A stretch of DNA of 64,000 nt, taken from NCBI RefSeq assembly GCF_024704385.1, contig NZ_JAJDFX010000002.1, positions 3,162,001-3,226,000 on the forward strand. The letters are read 5' to 3'. Of the stretch, positions 43,394 to 51,592 are shown piece by piece. This DNA is from Cellulomonas sp. P24 (GTDB lineage Bacteria > Actinomycetota > Actinomycetes > Actinomycetales > Cellulomonadaceae). The notes below the pieces were generated by a model, which saw only the letters and a list, made by a program, of their open reading frames with translations, was not told where the DNA came from and did not search any database. Within the stretch, counting starts at the first letter, position 1; every line of letters starts with the position of its first letter. The translations under genes and the position numbers were made by a program.

Positions 43394-45450
43394 GCGGGCC
43401 CCGGTCCGGGCACGCGCGGGGCCGTCGAGAGTCTCGCCTGTGCGCTGACGGGTCCGCCGACGTACAGCATCACCCTCAGCCGCGCTGCGGCGCGACGCTC
43501 ACCCCGAAGCACGAGGACCCGCGCGGCGCTGCCGGCGATCGCGCCGGCCCGCGCGAGCTGCCAGCCCCACGCACCGTGGTGCTTGCGGAGGAACAGCTCC
43601 TGAGAGGCGTGGAAGTGCGTCATCCGTCGCACTGGATCGTCGCTCGTCGCGCTGCCCAGGTGCAGGGCGTGCGCTTCCGGCACGACGACGTGCCGCCAGC
43701 CGGCGCGCGTCGCGCGGTACGCCCAGTCGGTCTCCTCGGCGTACAGGAAGAAGCGCTCGTCGAAGGAGCCGACCTCCGCCAGGGCGTCGGCGTCGAGCAG
43801 GAGCACGGAGCCGATGACGAACGAGCGGTCCGCGGGCGTCCGGCGGAATCGGCCGAGCCCGACGGCTTCGATCCAGGTCCCCGCCGGTGACGGATATGGC
43901 CAGACCACGCGGGCGGTCGCTCCGGTGCCGTCGAGCTGGACCGGCCCTGCGCTGGCCGTTCGGACGGCAGCGTGCAGCCCCTGCTGGAGGACGCGGATGT
44001 CCTCGGCGGTGATGACCGCGTCGGGGTTGAGGAGCAGGACGTCCCTGCCGGGAGCCGCCCGGTGGCGAAGCGCGTGGTTGACCCCCGCGGCGAAGCCGCC
44101 GTTGTGGCCCGGGTCGAGGTAGTGGCCGCCGGCGCGTTCGGTGATCTCGCGGATCTCAGGCAGGGAGGAGTTGTCGACGACGGTGAGCGGGAACTCCTCG
44201 CCCAGCGGGGCGAGCGCGGCTCGGAGCAGGTCCGGGGAGCGGTAGGCGACGACGACGACCTCTGGCACCGGCAGCTCGGGCTCCGGTCGGCCGGTATCCG
44301 ATCGGCTCGTCGGCGACGACGTCTGCAGCGCGGCCCGGTACATCTCGAGGTAGCGGCGCGCCACCTCAGGCCACGAGCAGTCGGCCGCGCGCCGCAGCCC
44401 CGAGGCTCGGAGCCGGTCCCAGAGCCCCGGTTCCTCGCCGACTCGCAGCAGCGCGTCGCACAGGGCGCGCGGGTCTCCGGGCGGGACGAGCAGCCCGGCC
44501 GCACCGACGACGTCGGGAAGGGCTCCGGACTCGCTCGCCACGACCGGCGTCCCGCATGCCATCGCCTCGACGGCGACACGGCCGAACTGCTCGACCCACC
44601 CCGGTGTCTCGAGCGACGGGACGGCGAGGACGTCCAGTCCCCGGTAGAAGGCAGGTAACGCGTCCTCGTCGAGCGGACCGAGAAAGGCCACCCGGTCGCC
44701 GAGCGGCCGGGCGAGCTCACGGAGGTCGTGGCCATCGGGGCCTGCCCCGGCGATCCGCAGGTGCAGCCGCTCGTCGAGGGAGGCAGCCCGAAGCAGCACG
44801 TCGACGCCCTTGTGGGCGGCGAGTCTCCCCGCGTAGCCGACCGTGAGCTGGCCGGTGTGCCGTCCGGCCTCGGGGAGGTCTGTCGACGGCTCGGCGGGTG
44901 GAGCAGGGCAGAAGCGGGCGAGGTCCAGGCCCAGCGGGATCACCTCGATCGCGCCTCGCATGCCTTTGGCACGCAGGACGCGGCCCGCCTCGACGTTGCA
45001 GACGGAGACCGCCGCGGCGCCGCGCAGAGCGCGGGCCTCGAGGTGTCGGAACGGCCACGGGTAGCGCTTCGCGATGTTCTGCGCGGAGTAGAGGGTGTAC
45101 GGCGGCGGAGGCCGCCAGGGACGGACGAGCCGGGACGTTGCCCGCAGCGCGAGGACCTCGGCGGTTGCAAGGGCGAACGGCTCTTCGTGGATGTCGACGA
45201 GGTCCCACCGGTCCCTCAGGGCGCGCCACAGCGGACGGGGGTCGTAGACGAAGAGCGCCGGGTGACTGCCCCACGTCCGCACACCCTGGACGGGTTCGCC
45301 AGGTCCGGGGGTGAGCCTCACCGGACGGCCCCCCTCGTCCCAGACCGACGCCGAGAGCAGGTGGACGTCGACGCCCTGGGCGCGCAGCTCTCGCTCGCGC
45401 TGTCGCCATGCCGAGACGACAGCGCTGTGCGAGATCCGGAGCACCCTCAC
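43390..45450 (-). CDS. Bifunctional GT4-GT2 fused glycosyltransferase
   Basis: 686 aa. Residues about 1-385 are a GT4 enzyme (VLRISHSAVVSAWRQRE, VCNVEAGRVLRAKGMRG, VGYAGRLAAHKGVDVLLRAA, LETPGWVEQFGRVAVEAMACGTPVVA). Residues about 410-686 are a GT2/rhamnosyltransferase-like domain (VVVVAYRSPDLLRAAL, TVVDNSSLPE, LLNPDAVITAEDI, DERFFLYAEETDWAYRATRAGW). One polypeptide may add two successive sugars. GTG 45450 gives a normal GT4 N terminus; the frame extends upstream into non-coding DNA. First gene of the minus operon, coupled to the ligase-like gene by 4 nt. Confidence 0.9.
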   Translation of the reverse strand: MRVLRISHSAVVSAWRQRERELRAQGVDVHLLSASVWDEGGRPVRLTPGPGEPVQGVRTWGSHPALFVYDPRPLWRALRDRWDLVDIHEEPFALATAEVLALRATSRLVRPWRPPPPYTLYSAQNIAKRYPWPFRHLEARALRGAAAVSVCNVEAGRVLRAKGMRGAIEVIPLGLDLARFCPAPPAEPSTDLPEAGRHTGQLTVGYAGRLAAHKGVDVLLRAASLDERLHLRIAGAGPDGHDLRELARPLGDRVAFLGPLDEDALPAFYRGLDVLAVPSLETPGWVEQFGRVAVEAMACGTPVVASESGALPDVVGAAGLLVPPGDPRALCDALLRVGEEPGLWDRLRASGLRRAADCSWPEVARRYLEMYRAALQTSSPTSRSDTGRPEPELPVPEVVVVAYRSPDLLRAALAPLGEEFPLTVVDNSSLPEIREITERAGGHYLDPGHNGGFAAGVNHALRHRAAPGRDVLLLNPDAVITAEDIRVLQQGLHAAVRTASAGPVQLDGTGATARVVWPYPSPAGTWIEAVGLGRFRRTPADRSFVIGSVLLLDADALAEVGSFDERFFLYAEETDWAYRATRAGWRHVVVPEAHALHLGSATSDDPVRRMTHFHASQELFLRKHHGAWGWQLARAGAIAGSAARVLVLRGERRAAARLRVMLYVGGPVSAQARLSTAPRVPGPGPA

Positions 45451-45524
45451 GCGGACAGCGTCCTCCCTGTCGACGGCAGTCTGATGATCGTAGGAGGAGC
45501 ACCACGGACCTGCCGCGCCCAATG

Positions 45525-45541
45525 GGGTGAAATCTGGGCAT
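45525..45541 (+). promoter_or_regulatory. GGGTGAAATCTGGGCAT motif in the divergent 45.5-kb promoter region
   Basis: Shares GGGTGAAAT and GGGCAT with 32939-32954 (GGGTGAAAT then CGGGCAT), differing by one extra base between them. It lies between the divergent glycosyltransferase operon and the SDR gene, so it could serve either. Confidence 0.4.
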
Positions 45542-45606
45542 CTCGCCGACTTCCGCCGATACGGTGCCACAATGAGGTGCGACATCCGGGATTGAAGGAG
45601 AGCGCT

Positions 45607-46638
45607 GTGCGAGTTCTGGTCGACGGAGATCGCGGGTACATCGGAAGCGTGCTCGTGCCATTTCTGATGGACCGCGGGCACGAGGTCGTCGGGTTCGACG
45701 CCGGGTGGTACGACGGCTGCGATTTCGGTACCCCACCCGGTGGTTACGAGCAGCGCACCGGCGACATCCGTGATCTCGTCCCCGGCGACCTCGAGGGGTT
45801 CGATGCCGTCGTCCACCTCGCGGCGATCTCGAACGACCCGATCGGTCATCTCAACCCCGACGTGACCTACGCCGTCAATGCGCGCGGTGCGGTGCACGTC
45901 GCGCGGGTGGCGAAGGAAGCAGGGGTCGAGCGATTCCTGTTCTCCTCCTCCTGCTCGCTCTACGGAGCAGGTGGGGACGCTCCGGTCGCCGAGGACGGGG
46001 CGTTCAACCCGGTGACGCCGTACGGGCAGAGCAAGGTCATGGCCGAGCAGGGGATCTCGGCGCTCGCGGACGACTCGTTCTCGCCCAGCTACCTCCGGAA
46101 TGCCACGGCTTACGGCTCGTCGCCCCGCCTGCGCGCCGACATCGTCGTCAACAACCTCACCGGAACGGCCTTCACCCGCGGGGAGGTCCGGCTCCAGTCG
46201 GACGGGAGCCCGTGGCGACCGCTCGTGCACGTCGAGGACATCTCGCGGGCCTTCCTCGCGGTGCTCGAGTCGCCGCGGGACGCAGTCCACGACGAGGCGT
46301 TCAACGTCGGGCGCGACGAGGACGTGGTGCAGATCCGGACGATCGCCGAGCAGGTCAGCGAGATCACGGGTTCACCTGTCTCGTTCGCGCCGGGAGCGGG
46401 TCCGGATGCCCGCAACTACCGGGTCGACTTCACCAAGATCCGCACGAGGCTCGCCGCTTTCGACCCGAGGTGGACGATCCCGGACGGGATCCGAGAGATC
46501 TGGCGGGATGCAGGCGTGCGCGGCCTCACGGTCGAGGACTTCGAGGGCCCCAGATTCGTGCGGCTCCAGAAGATCCGGCAGCTCGCCGACGCCGGACGCC
46601 TCGACCTCACGGACCTGCGCATCCGCGCGGCTTCATGA
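45607..46638 (+). CDS. NAD-dependent epimerase/dehydratase (extended SDR)
   Basis: 343 aa. Extended SDR: N-terminal dinucleotide loop VDGDRGYIGSVL (GxxGxxG), Asp in VVGFDAGWYDG for NAD, VVHLAAISNDPIG, catalytic SSSCSLYG and YGQSK (Tyr-x3-Lys), RNATAYGSSPRLRADIVVN and VHVEDISRAFLAVLE. It would epimerise, dehydrate or reduce a nucleotide sugar. GTG 45607 has AAGGAG 6 nt upstream. First gene of the nucleotide-sugar cassette; a methyltransferase follows on the same strand. Confidence 0.9.
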   Translation: MRVLVDGDRGYIGSVLVPFLMDRGHEVVGFDAGWYDGCDFGTPPGGYEQRTGDIRDLVPGDLEGFDAVVHLAAISNDPIGHLNPDVTYAVNARGAVHVARVAKEAGVERFLFSSSCSLYGAGGDAPVAEDGAFNPVTPYGQSKVMAEQGISALADDSFSPSYLRNATAYGSSPRLRADIVVNNLTGTAFTRGEVRLQSDGSPWRPLVHVEDISRAFLAVLESPRDAVHDEAFNVGRDEDVVQIRTIAEQVSEITGSPVSFAPGAGPDARNYRVDFTKIRTRLAAFDPRWTIPDGIREIWRDAGVRGLTVEDFEGPRFVRLQKIRQLADAGRLDLTDLRIRAAS

Positions 46639-46713
46639 CCCGCACGCGTCCAGCTCGCCGCGATCGATCCACCGGGCCGTAGTCGGCGGGGCCCGTCTCT
46701 CGAAGGAGCACGC

Positions 46714-47895
46714 ATGTCTGGCACGACGACTCGCCTGAACACCGACGACCTGCAGACACCGGACCCTCGCTGGGTGTGCCGGTGGTCCGGTCGGCCCGAG
46801 GGGTACGTGGTCCTCGACCTCGGCGACCAGCCTGCGGCGGACCTGTTTCCGTTGCCGGACGCCCCCGTACCGGATCCGGAGCACCCGCTCCGGATGGTGA
46901 TCAGCACCGTGAGCGGGCTCGTCCAGCTCGAGACGGACCCGACCACTCCTGAGGAGCCTCGAGGCGTCGAACCGGCCGCGCTCGTCGCTCAGGCCGAGGC
47001 CGCCGTCGCCCAGGCCGTGGAAGCGGGTTTCGTCCGGCCGGGCACGCGGGTCTTGGAGTACCCGAGCCCGCACGGAGGTTCGTGGGTGAACCAGCTCGCC
47101 GCCCGTGACATGCACGAGGTCACGGACGGTGACGCCGAGCTCCTCGTCGACATCTTCGGCATGATGCATGACGCCGACCAGCGCGCCGCGCTCCTCGAGC
47201 GGGTGAGTCATCTGACTGCCGACGGTGTCCTGCTCATGCAGTTCCACACCGTCGCGGCGATCGTCCGTTCGGGCATCTGGAACGCGCTGCGCCATGGCCA
47301 CTTCGCGTACTACTCCGTACCGGTGCTCGTCGAGATGGCGAAGGAGGTCGGCCTGGTCGCGGTCGGGGCGTGGGAGTACCCGCTGTACGGCGGCACGATC
47401 ATGCTGGCTCTCGCCAAGGAGGGCTCGCCTTTCGGCGAGCAGGCGCCGTCCGTCACCGCGATGGTCGAGCGGGAGCTGGCCGAGGGCGCGACCGACCCGG
47501 CCCACGTCGCATCGCTCGGGACCGCCCTGAGAGACTCGGTCGCAGCGATCGAGGACTACCTTCGTGGCACGACCCAGGCGGGTCTCACGGTCGCCGGCTA
47601 CGGGGCTGCGTCTCGCACATCGGCGCTCCTGCGGTCGGCCCACATCGAGAAGGACCAGGTCGTCGTGGTTGCCGATGCGTCGACCGCGAAGCACGGTCGG
47701 ACCATGCCGGGCAACAGGATCCCGATCGTCTCACCCGCCGACCTCGTCGCCCTCACCCCCGACCGCGTGCTCTTGTTCGTCCCTGACCTGTTGGCCGAGG
47801 TGCGGGCGGCGCTTCCGGAGATCGAGGCCAACGGCGGTCGGTGGGTGGTCCTCGACCCGATGCCGCGCGAGGTCGAGCCGCTCGCCCGCGGGTGA
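46714..47895 (+). CDS. Divergent sugar C-methyltransferase-like protein
   Basis: 393 aa, related in layout to NovU/TylCIII-type 3-C-methyltransferases: N-terminal Methyltransf_13-like segment (VVLDLGDQPAADLFP), central SAM-methyltransferase domain, and C-terminal Methyltransf_14 half (GYGAASRTSALLRSA, then VVVADASTAKHGRTMPGN). The middle keeps LLMQFHTVAAIVRSG and LRHGHFAYYS, including the catalytic-type histidine region. Odd points: the usual N-terminal zinc cysteine cluster is reduced to one Cys, SAM motif I reads VLEYPSPHGGSW, and the stretch after it is shorter than usual. ATG 46714 has AAGGAG 5 nt upstream. It may be a distinct subfamily or have lost methyltransfer. Confidence 0.78.
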   Translation: MSGTTTRLNTDDLQTPDPRWVCRWSGRPEGYVVLDLGDQPAADLFPLPDAPVPDPEHPLRMVISTVSGLVQLETDPTTPEEPRGVEPAALVAQAEAAVAQAVEAGFVRPGTRVLEYPSPHGGSWVNQLAARDMHEVTDGDAELLVDIFGMMHDADQRAALLERVSHLTADGVLLMQFHTVAAIVRSGIWNALRHGHFAYYSVPVLVEMAKEVGLVAVGAWEYPLYGGTIMLALAKEGSPFGEQAPSVTAMVERELAEGATDPAHVASLGTALRDSVAAIEDYLRGTTQAGLTVAGYGAASRTSALLRSAHIEKDQVVVVADASTAKHGRTMPGNRIPIVSPADLVALTPDRVLLFVPDLLAEVRAALPEIEANGGRWVVLDPMPREVEPLARG

Positions 47896-47917
47896 GCCGG
47901 ACGGTCGCCGTCGGCTC
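47894..47917. terminator. Bidirectional hairpin containing both convergent stop codons
   Basis: GAGCCGGACGG pairs with CCGTCGGCTC (one bulge) around a TCG loop. The methyltransferase stop (47893-47895) and the epimerase stop (47916-47918, minus strand) both fall on the edges of the stem, a very compact shared terminator. Confidence 0.5.
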
Positions 47918-48467
47918 AGGCGACGCCGAGAGACGCCTTGAAGTCGACCCACGAGATGCCCTGCTTGTCCCGGTCGCTCACGACGGTGATCGGGGCCGGC
48001 CAGGGAACAGCGAGGTCGGGGTCGAGGTAGTTGACCGTGACGTCTTCATCGGGACCGTAGAAGTCGTCGATGCGGTAGACGAAGTCGGTGACCGAGGTGA
48101 GAGCCTGATAACCGTGGAGGAAGCCGCGCGGAATGTAGACCTGGGTGCAGACCTGGTCGTCGAGGAGGAACGTCTCCATGCGACCGAATGTCGGCGAGCC
48201 CGGTCGGGCGTCGATCGCGATGTCGAGCACCGCGCCGTGGGCGCATCGCACGAGCTTCGCCTCGCCCTTGTTCGTCCGCCCGTGCAGCCCTCGGATGACT
48301 CCCTGGTACGACCGGGACTGGTTCTCCTGCTTGAACCCTGCCGGGTCGATTCCGGCCTCCGCCAGGATGCTCACGTCGAGCGTGCGCGAGAAGTAGCCAC
48401 GCGCGTCGCGGTGCGGAGTCGGTTGGAACACGACCAGACCAGGAATTGCCGTCGTCTTGATCTCCAT
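47916..48467 (-). CDS. dTDP-4-dehydrorhamnose 3,5-epimerase-like protein (RmlC family)
   Basis: 183 aa. RmlC cupin: PTPHRDARGYFSRTLD, the catalytic-His region GVIRGLHGRTNKGEAKLVRC (split over about residues 56-75), VLDIAIDARPGSPTFG, YIPRGFLHGYQAL and VYRIDDFYGPDED. Would epimerise a 4-keto sugar nucleotide at C3 and/or C5. It stands alone on the minus strand inside the plus-strand sugar cassette, divergent from the aminotransferase operon. Whether it is a true RmlC or a 3-epimerase for a different sugar is open. Confidence 0.9.
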   Translation of the reverse strand: MEIKTTAIPGLVVFQPTPHRDARGYFSRTLDVSILAEAGIDPAGFKQENQSRSYQGVIRGLHGRTNKGEAKLVRCAHGAVLDIAIDARPGSPTFGRMETFLLDDQVCTQVYIPRGFLHGYQALTSVTDFVYRIDDFYGPDEDVTVNYLDPDLAVPWPAPITVVSDRDKQGISWVDFKASLGVA

Positions 48468-48530
48468 CCGCCCAGTCTATGGCGCGGGGTCCTTCCCGCA
48501 CCTGGGTGTCCTGGTGGATTTCGTGGCGGA

Positions 48531-48642
48531 GGGTGAAATGGTCGAGCTCCCTTCCCCCGGGCTTGGCGGGACGGGGAGACTGGGAGACGCAGGACAAAAC
48601 GCACCAGCGACTCCTGACCCCAGGTGGCCGCGGAAATTCACC
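48531..48642 (+). promoter_or_regulatory. GGGTGAAAT / AAATTCACC pair in the 48.5-kb divergent region
   Basis: GGGTGAAAT at 48531-48539 and an inverted AAATTCACC at 48634-48642, the same pairing seen at 32939-33003. The 223-nt gap between the RmlC-like gene and the aminotransferase contains nothing else recognisable apart from the ribosome site at 48678. Confidence 0.4.
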
Positions 48643-48690
48643 GACATGATCAGGAGAATTCACGCGATGGACAACACGGAGGAGCAGCGA

Positions 48691-50103
48691 ATGCCTGATC
48701 GCACCGAGCCCGAGCAAGATCTGGCAGCAGGCGCTCCGAGGCGTCGCTTCAGCCGGTCCAACGACGCCCAGCGTCGGCTCCACGATCTCGTGCCCGGCGG
48801 CGCCCACACCTATGCCAGAGGCTCCGACCAGTACCCGGAGAACATGGCACCGGTGATCGCGCGTGGTGCGGGCGCACGGGTGGAGGACCTCGACGGGAAC
48901 TGGTTCGTCGAGTACGGCATGGGCCTGCGTGCCGTGACCCTCGGGCACGGCTACGAGCCCGTCGTGGACGCCGTGGCGCGCGCGGCCCGCGCGGGCGTGA
49001 ACTTCTCCCGTCCGTCGGTGTGGGAGCTCCGTGCGGCCGAGCAGTTCGTCGCGCAGGTTCCCGGTGTCGAGATGGTGAAGTTCGCGAAGAACGGCTCCGA
49101 CGTCACGACCGCCGCTGTGAAGCTGGCGCGCGCGGCAACAGGCCGCGACCTGGTCGCGATCTGCGGGACGCAGCCGTTCTTCTCGACCGACGACTGGTTC
49201 ATCGGAACCACCTCGATGGCGGCCGGCGTCCCTCAGGCGTACCGGGATCTCACGGTCACGTTCCGGTACAACGATCTGGACTCGGTCCGCCGTCTCCTCG
49301 ACGCGAACCCTGGACGGATCGCCGCTCTCATCCTCGAGCAGGCCACCGCCACCGTCGAGCCCGCGCAGGGCTTCCTCGAGGGGCTGCGCGCGCTCGCCGA
49401 CGTGCACGGGTTCGTCCTGATCTTCGACGAGATGATCACCGGCATGCGGTGGGCGCTGGGTGGCGCCCAGTCCGTCTACGGGGTCCGACCGGACCTGTCG
49501 ACCTGGGGGAAGGCGCTCGGCAACGGGTTCTCGGTCTCGGCCCTCGCCGGCCGACGGGACCTCATGGAGCAGGGTGGGCTCAACACCGACGGGTCCAGGC
49601 CGTTCCTGCTCTCGACGACGCACGGTGCCGAGACGACCGGGCTGGCCGCCTACCTCGCCGTCGCGGACGCCTATGCCGCGCGCGACGTCGTCGGGATCAT
49701 GGAGACCCAGGGCGAGAGGCTGCGCGCCGGGTTCGCCGCGGCTGCCCGCGACGCGGGGCTCGCGGAGCAGGTGACGATCATGGGGCGCCCCTCGTGCCTG
49801 GTCTTCGGGACGCGTGACCACGAGGGGAACCCGTCGCAGGCGTTCCGGACCCTGTTCATCCAGGAGCTGCTCGACCGAGGTGTGCTCGCGCAGTCGCTCG
49901 TGATCTCGGCCGCGCACACGGACGAGGACGTCGACCTGACCGTCGAGGCGGTCCGTGGCGCTCTCGCGGTCTACGCTCGCGCGATCGCGGCCGGCACGAC
50001 CGACGGCTTCCTGCGGGGACGTCCGGTCGCCCCGTCGATGCGAGAGTTCGCGGCACCGCGGCGCCTCCCCGACACCGTGCCCGAGGAGGTGACCGAGCGA
50101 TGA
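48691..50103 (+). CDS. Class III PLP aminotransferase (GSA-aminomutase-like)
   Basis: 470 aa. Class III fold-type I enzyme close to glutamate-1-semialdehyde aminomutases: LHDLVPGGAHTYARGSDQ, GMGLRAVTLGHGYEPVV, KFAKNGSDVTTAAVKLARA, the LIFDEMITGMRW cofactor Asp motif and PLP lysine in STWGKALGNGFS (about residue 275). ATG 48691 is chosen for GGAGGAG 6 nt upstream; ATG 48667 is less likely. Coupled to the nucleotidyltransferase by a 4-nt overlap, so it probably aminates an activated or activatable sugar or small side-chain precursor rather than making heme precursors. Sugar aminotransferases are normally DegT-type, which makes this unusual. Confidence 0.88.
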   Translation: MPDRTEPEQDLAAGAPRRRFSRSNDAQRRLHDLVPGGAHTYARGSDQYPENMAPVIARGAGARVEDLDGNWFVEYGMGLRAVTLGHGYEPVVDAVARAARAGVNFSRPSVWELRAAEQFVAQVPGVEMVKFAKNGSDVTTAAVKLARAATGRDLVAICGTQPFFSTDDWFIGTTSMAAGVPQAYRDLTVTFRYNDLDSVRRLLDANPGRIAALILEQATATVEPAQGFLEGLRALADVHGFVLIFDEMITGMRWALGGAQSVYGVRPDLSTWGKALGNGFSVSALAGRRDLMEQGGLNTDGSRPFLLSTTHGAETTGLAAYLAVADAYAARDVVGIMETQGERLRAGFAAAARDAGLAEQVTIMGRPSCLVFGTRDHEGNPSQAFRTLFIQELLDRGVLAQSLVISAAHTDEDVDLTVEAVRGALAVYARAIAAGTTDGFLRGRPVAPSMREFAAPRRLPDTVPEEVTER

Positions 50104-50954
50104 AGGTCGTCCTGTTCTGCGGCGGGCTCGGGATGCGGATGCGTTCGGGGACCGATCCTCTTCCCAAGCCCATGATGCCCATCGGGTCCCGCCCCGTGCT
50201 CTGGCACATCATGCGGTACTACGCGCACTTCGGACACACCGAGTTCATCCTGTGCCTCGGGTACGGGGCTCGCGCGGTCAAGGACTACTTCCTCGACTAC
50301 CACGAGACGCATTCCAACGACTTCGTCATGTCCGACGGTGGCGAGAAGATCGAGCTCCTCGCGAGCGACATCAGCGACTGGCGGATCACCTTCGTCGACA
50401 CGGGGATCAACACGGCGATCGGTGAGCGTCTGCGACGGGTACGCCGCTATCTCGAGGACGACGACGTCTTCCTCGCCAACTACGGTGACGTGCTGACCGA
50501 CGCGCCGATGAACGAGATCGTCGCCGACTTCGTGAAGACGGACGCCGTCGGGTCGTTGCTGGCCGTGGACCCGCAGGACTCGTTCCACGTCGTGAAGATC
50601 GACCCGGACGGCAGGCTCACCGGGATCGAGCCCGTCGCAGAGCTCGAGATGCGGATCAACGGCGGGTACTTCGTCTTCCGTCAGGGGATCTTCGACTACC
50701 TCGGCGAGGGCGAGGACCTGGTCATGGACGCGTGCGTGAGAGCGGCCAAGGCCGGGAGGTTCCGCGCCGTGCGGTACGACGGCTTCTGGGCGCCCATGGA
50801 CACCCTCAAGGAGCGATCCCAGCTCGAAGAGCTCGACCGGACGGGCGAGCGTCCGTGGGCGGTGTGGGACGAGCGCGTGCAGCGGCACGGCACCGGTTCC
50901 CTCGACGTCCCGACCATCGACGGTGAGAGTCGCCCGACCGCGGGGCCCCGATGA
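50100..50954 (+). CDS. Sugar-1-phosphate nucleotidyltransferase (RfbF-like)
   Basis: 284 aa. Nucleotidyltransferase with VVLFCGGLGMRMR and PKPMMPIGSRPVLWHIMRYY near the N terminus, FILCLGYGARAVKDYF, WRITFVDTGINTAIGERL, ANYGDVLTD and INGGYFVF, the pattern of glucose-1-phosphate cytidylyltransferases. Would form a CDP- or other NDP-sugar. ATG 50100 overlaps the aminotransferase stop and the end overlaps the deacetylase start, each by 4 nt. Base specificity cannot be fixed from sequence. Confidence 0.9.
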   Translation: MKVVLFCGGLGMRMRSGTDPLPKPMMPIGSRPVLWHIMRYYAHFGHTEFILCLGYGARAVKDYFLDYHETHSNDFVMSDGGEKIELLASDISDWRITFVDTGINTAIGERLRRVRRYLEDDDVFLANYGDVLTDAPMNEIVADFVKTDAVGSLLAVDPQDSFHVVKIDPDGRLTGIEPVAELEMRINGGYFVFRQGIFDYLGEGEDLVMDACVRAAKAGRFRAVRYDGFWAPMDTLKERSQLEELDRTGERPWAVWDERVQRHGTGSLDVPTIDGESRPTAGPR

Positions 50955-51589
50955 TCGCGCTGGCTCTTCCACCCGGCCCTCTCGAGGTCCTGTGCCTCGG
51001 CGCCCACCCTGACGACATCGAGATCGCCTGCGGCGGGACGCTCCTCGAGCTCGCCGAGGCGCGATCGATCCGGGCGACCTTCGCGATGCTGACCGGGACG
51101 CCGGAGCGGCGGAACGAGGCCCGGTCCGCCGCCGAGGCCTTCGTGCCCGGCGCCGACGTCCGCATCTGGGATCTGCCCGACGGTCGGTTGCCTGCCCACT
51201 GGGGCGAGGTGAAGCTCGCTCTCGAGGAGCTCGCGTCGCAGGCCCGACCGGACCTCGTCCTCTGCCCGCGGCGTGACGACTCCCATCAGGACCACCGTCT
51301 CGTCAGCGAGCTCGTCCCGACGGCCTGGCGAGATGCCCTCGTCCTCGAGTACGAGATCCCCAAGTGGGACGGAGATCTCCGGCCTGTCACGCACTACGTC
51401 CCGGTGAGCGCGGAGAACGCGGAGCGCAAGGTGCGGCTCCTGACCGCTGCGTACCCGTCGCAGGTGGGGCGCGACTGGTGGAGCGACGAGACCTTCCTCG
51501 GGCTGATGCGGTTGCGCGGCATCGAGTGCCGTCGCCGGTACGCCGAGGGTTTCGTCGTCCGCAAGGCGCTCATGAGTCTCGGGGCGTGA
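50951..51589 (+). CDS. PIG-L family deacetylase
   Basis: 212 aa. LmbE/PIG-L fold with the zinc motif GAHPDDIEIACGGTL (about residues 18-32) and the later CPRRDDSHQDHRLVSEL metal histidine region. Family members remove acetyl groups from N-acetyl sugars (GlcNAc-PI, GlcNAc-Ins, bacillithiol precursors). In this operon it may expose an amino group on a cassette sugar. ATG 50951 overlaps the nucleotidyltransferase by 4 nt. Confidence 0.92.
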   Translation: MIALALPPGPLEVLCLGAHPDDIEIACGGTLLELAEARSIRATFAMLTGTPERRNEARSAAEAFVPGADVRIWDLPDGRLPAHWGEVKLALEELASQARPDLVLCPRRDDSHQDHRLVSELVPTAWRDALVLEYEIPKWDGDLRPVTHYVPVSAENAERKVRLLTAAYPSQVGRDWWSDETFLGLMRLRGIECRRRYAEGFVVRKALMSLGA

Positions 51590-51592
51590 CCT

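Noticed and set aside
45421-45613. 13-bp word AGCGCTGTGCGAG at 45421 and 45601
   Set aside because: One copy is inside a glycosyltransferase coding region and the other spans a start codon; probably chance.
43390-46290. 966-codon minus-strand frame
   Set aside because: Only the part from GTG 45450 is protein-like; the rest runs through the divergent promoter and the SDR gene.
48691-50103. True hemL (glutamate-1-semialdehyde aminomutase for heme)
   Set aside because: It is coupled to a nucleotidyltransferase and a deacetylase within a glycan locus and no other heme gene is nearby, so a sugar-related role fits better.
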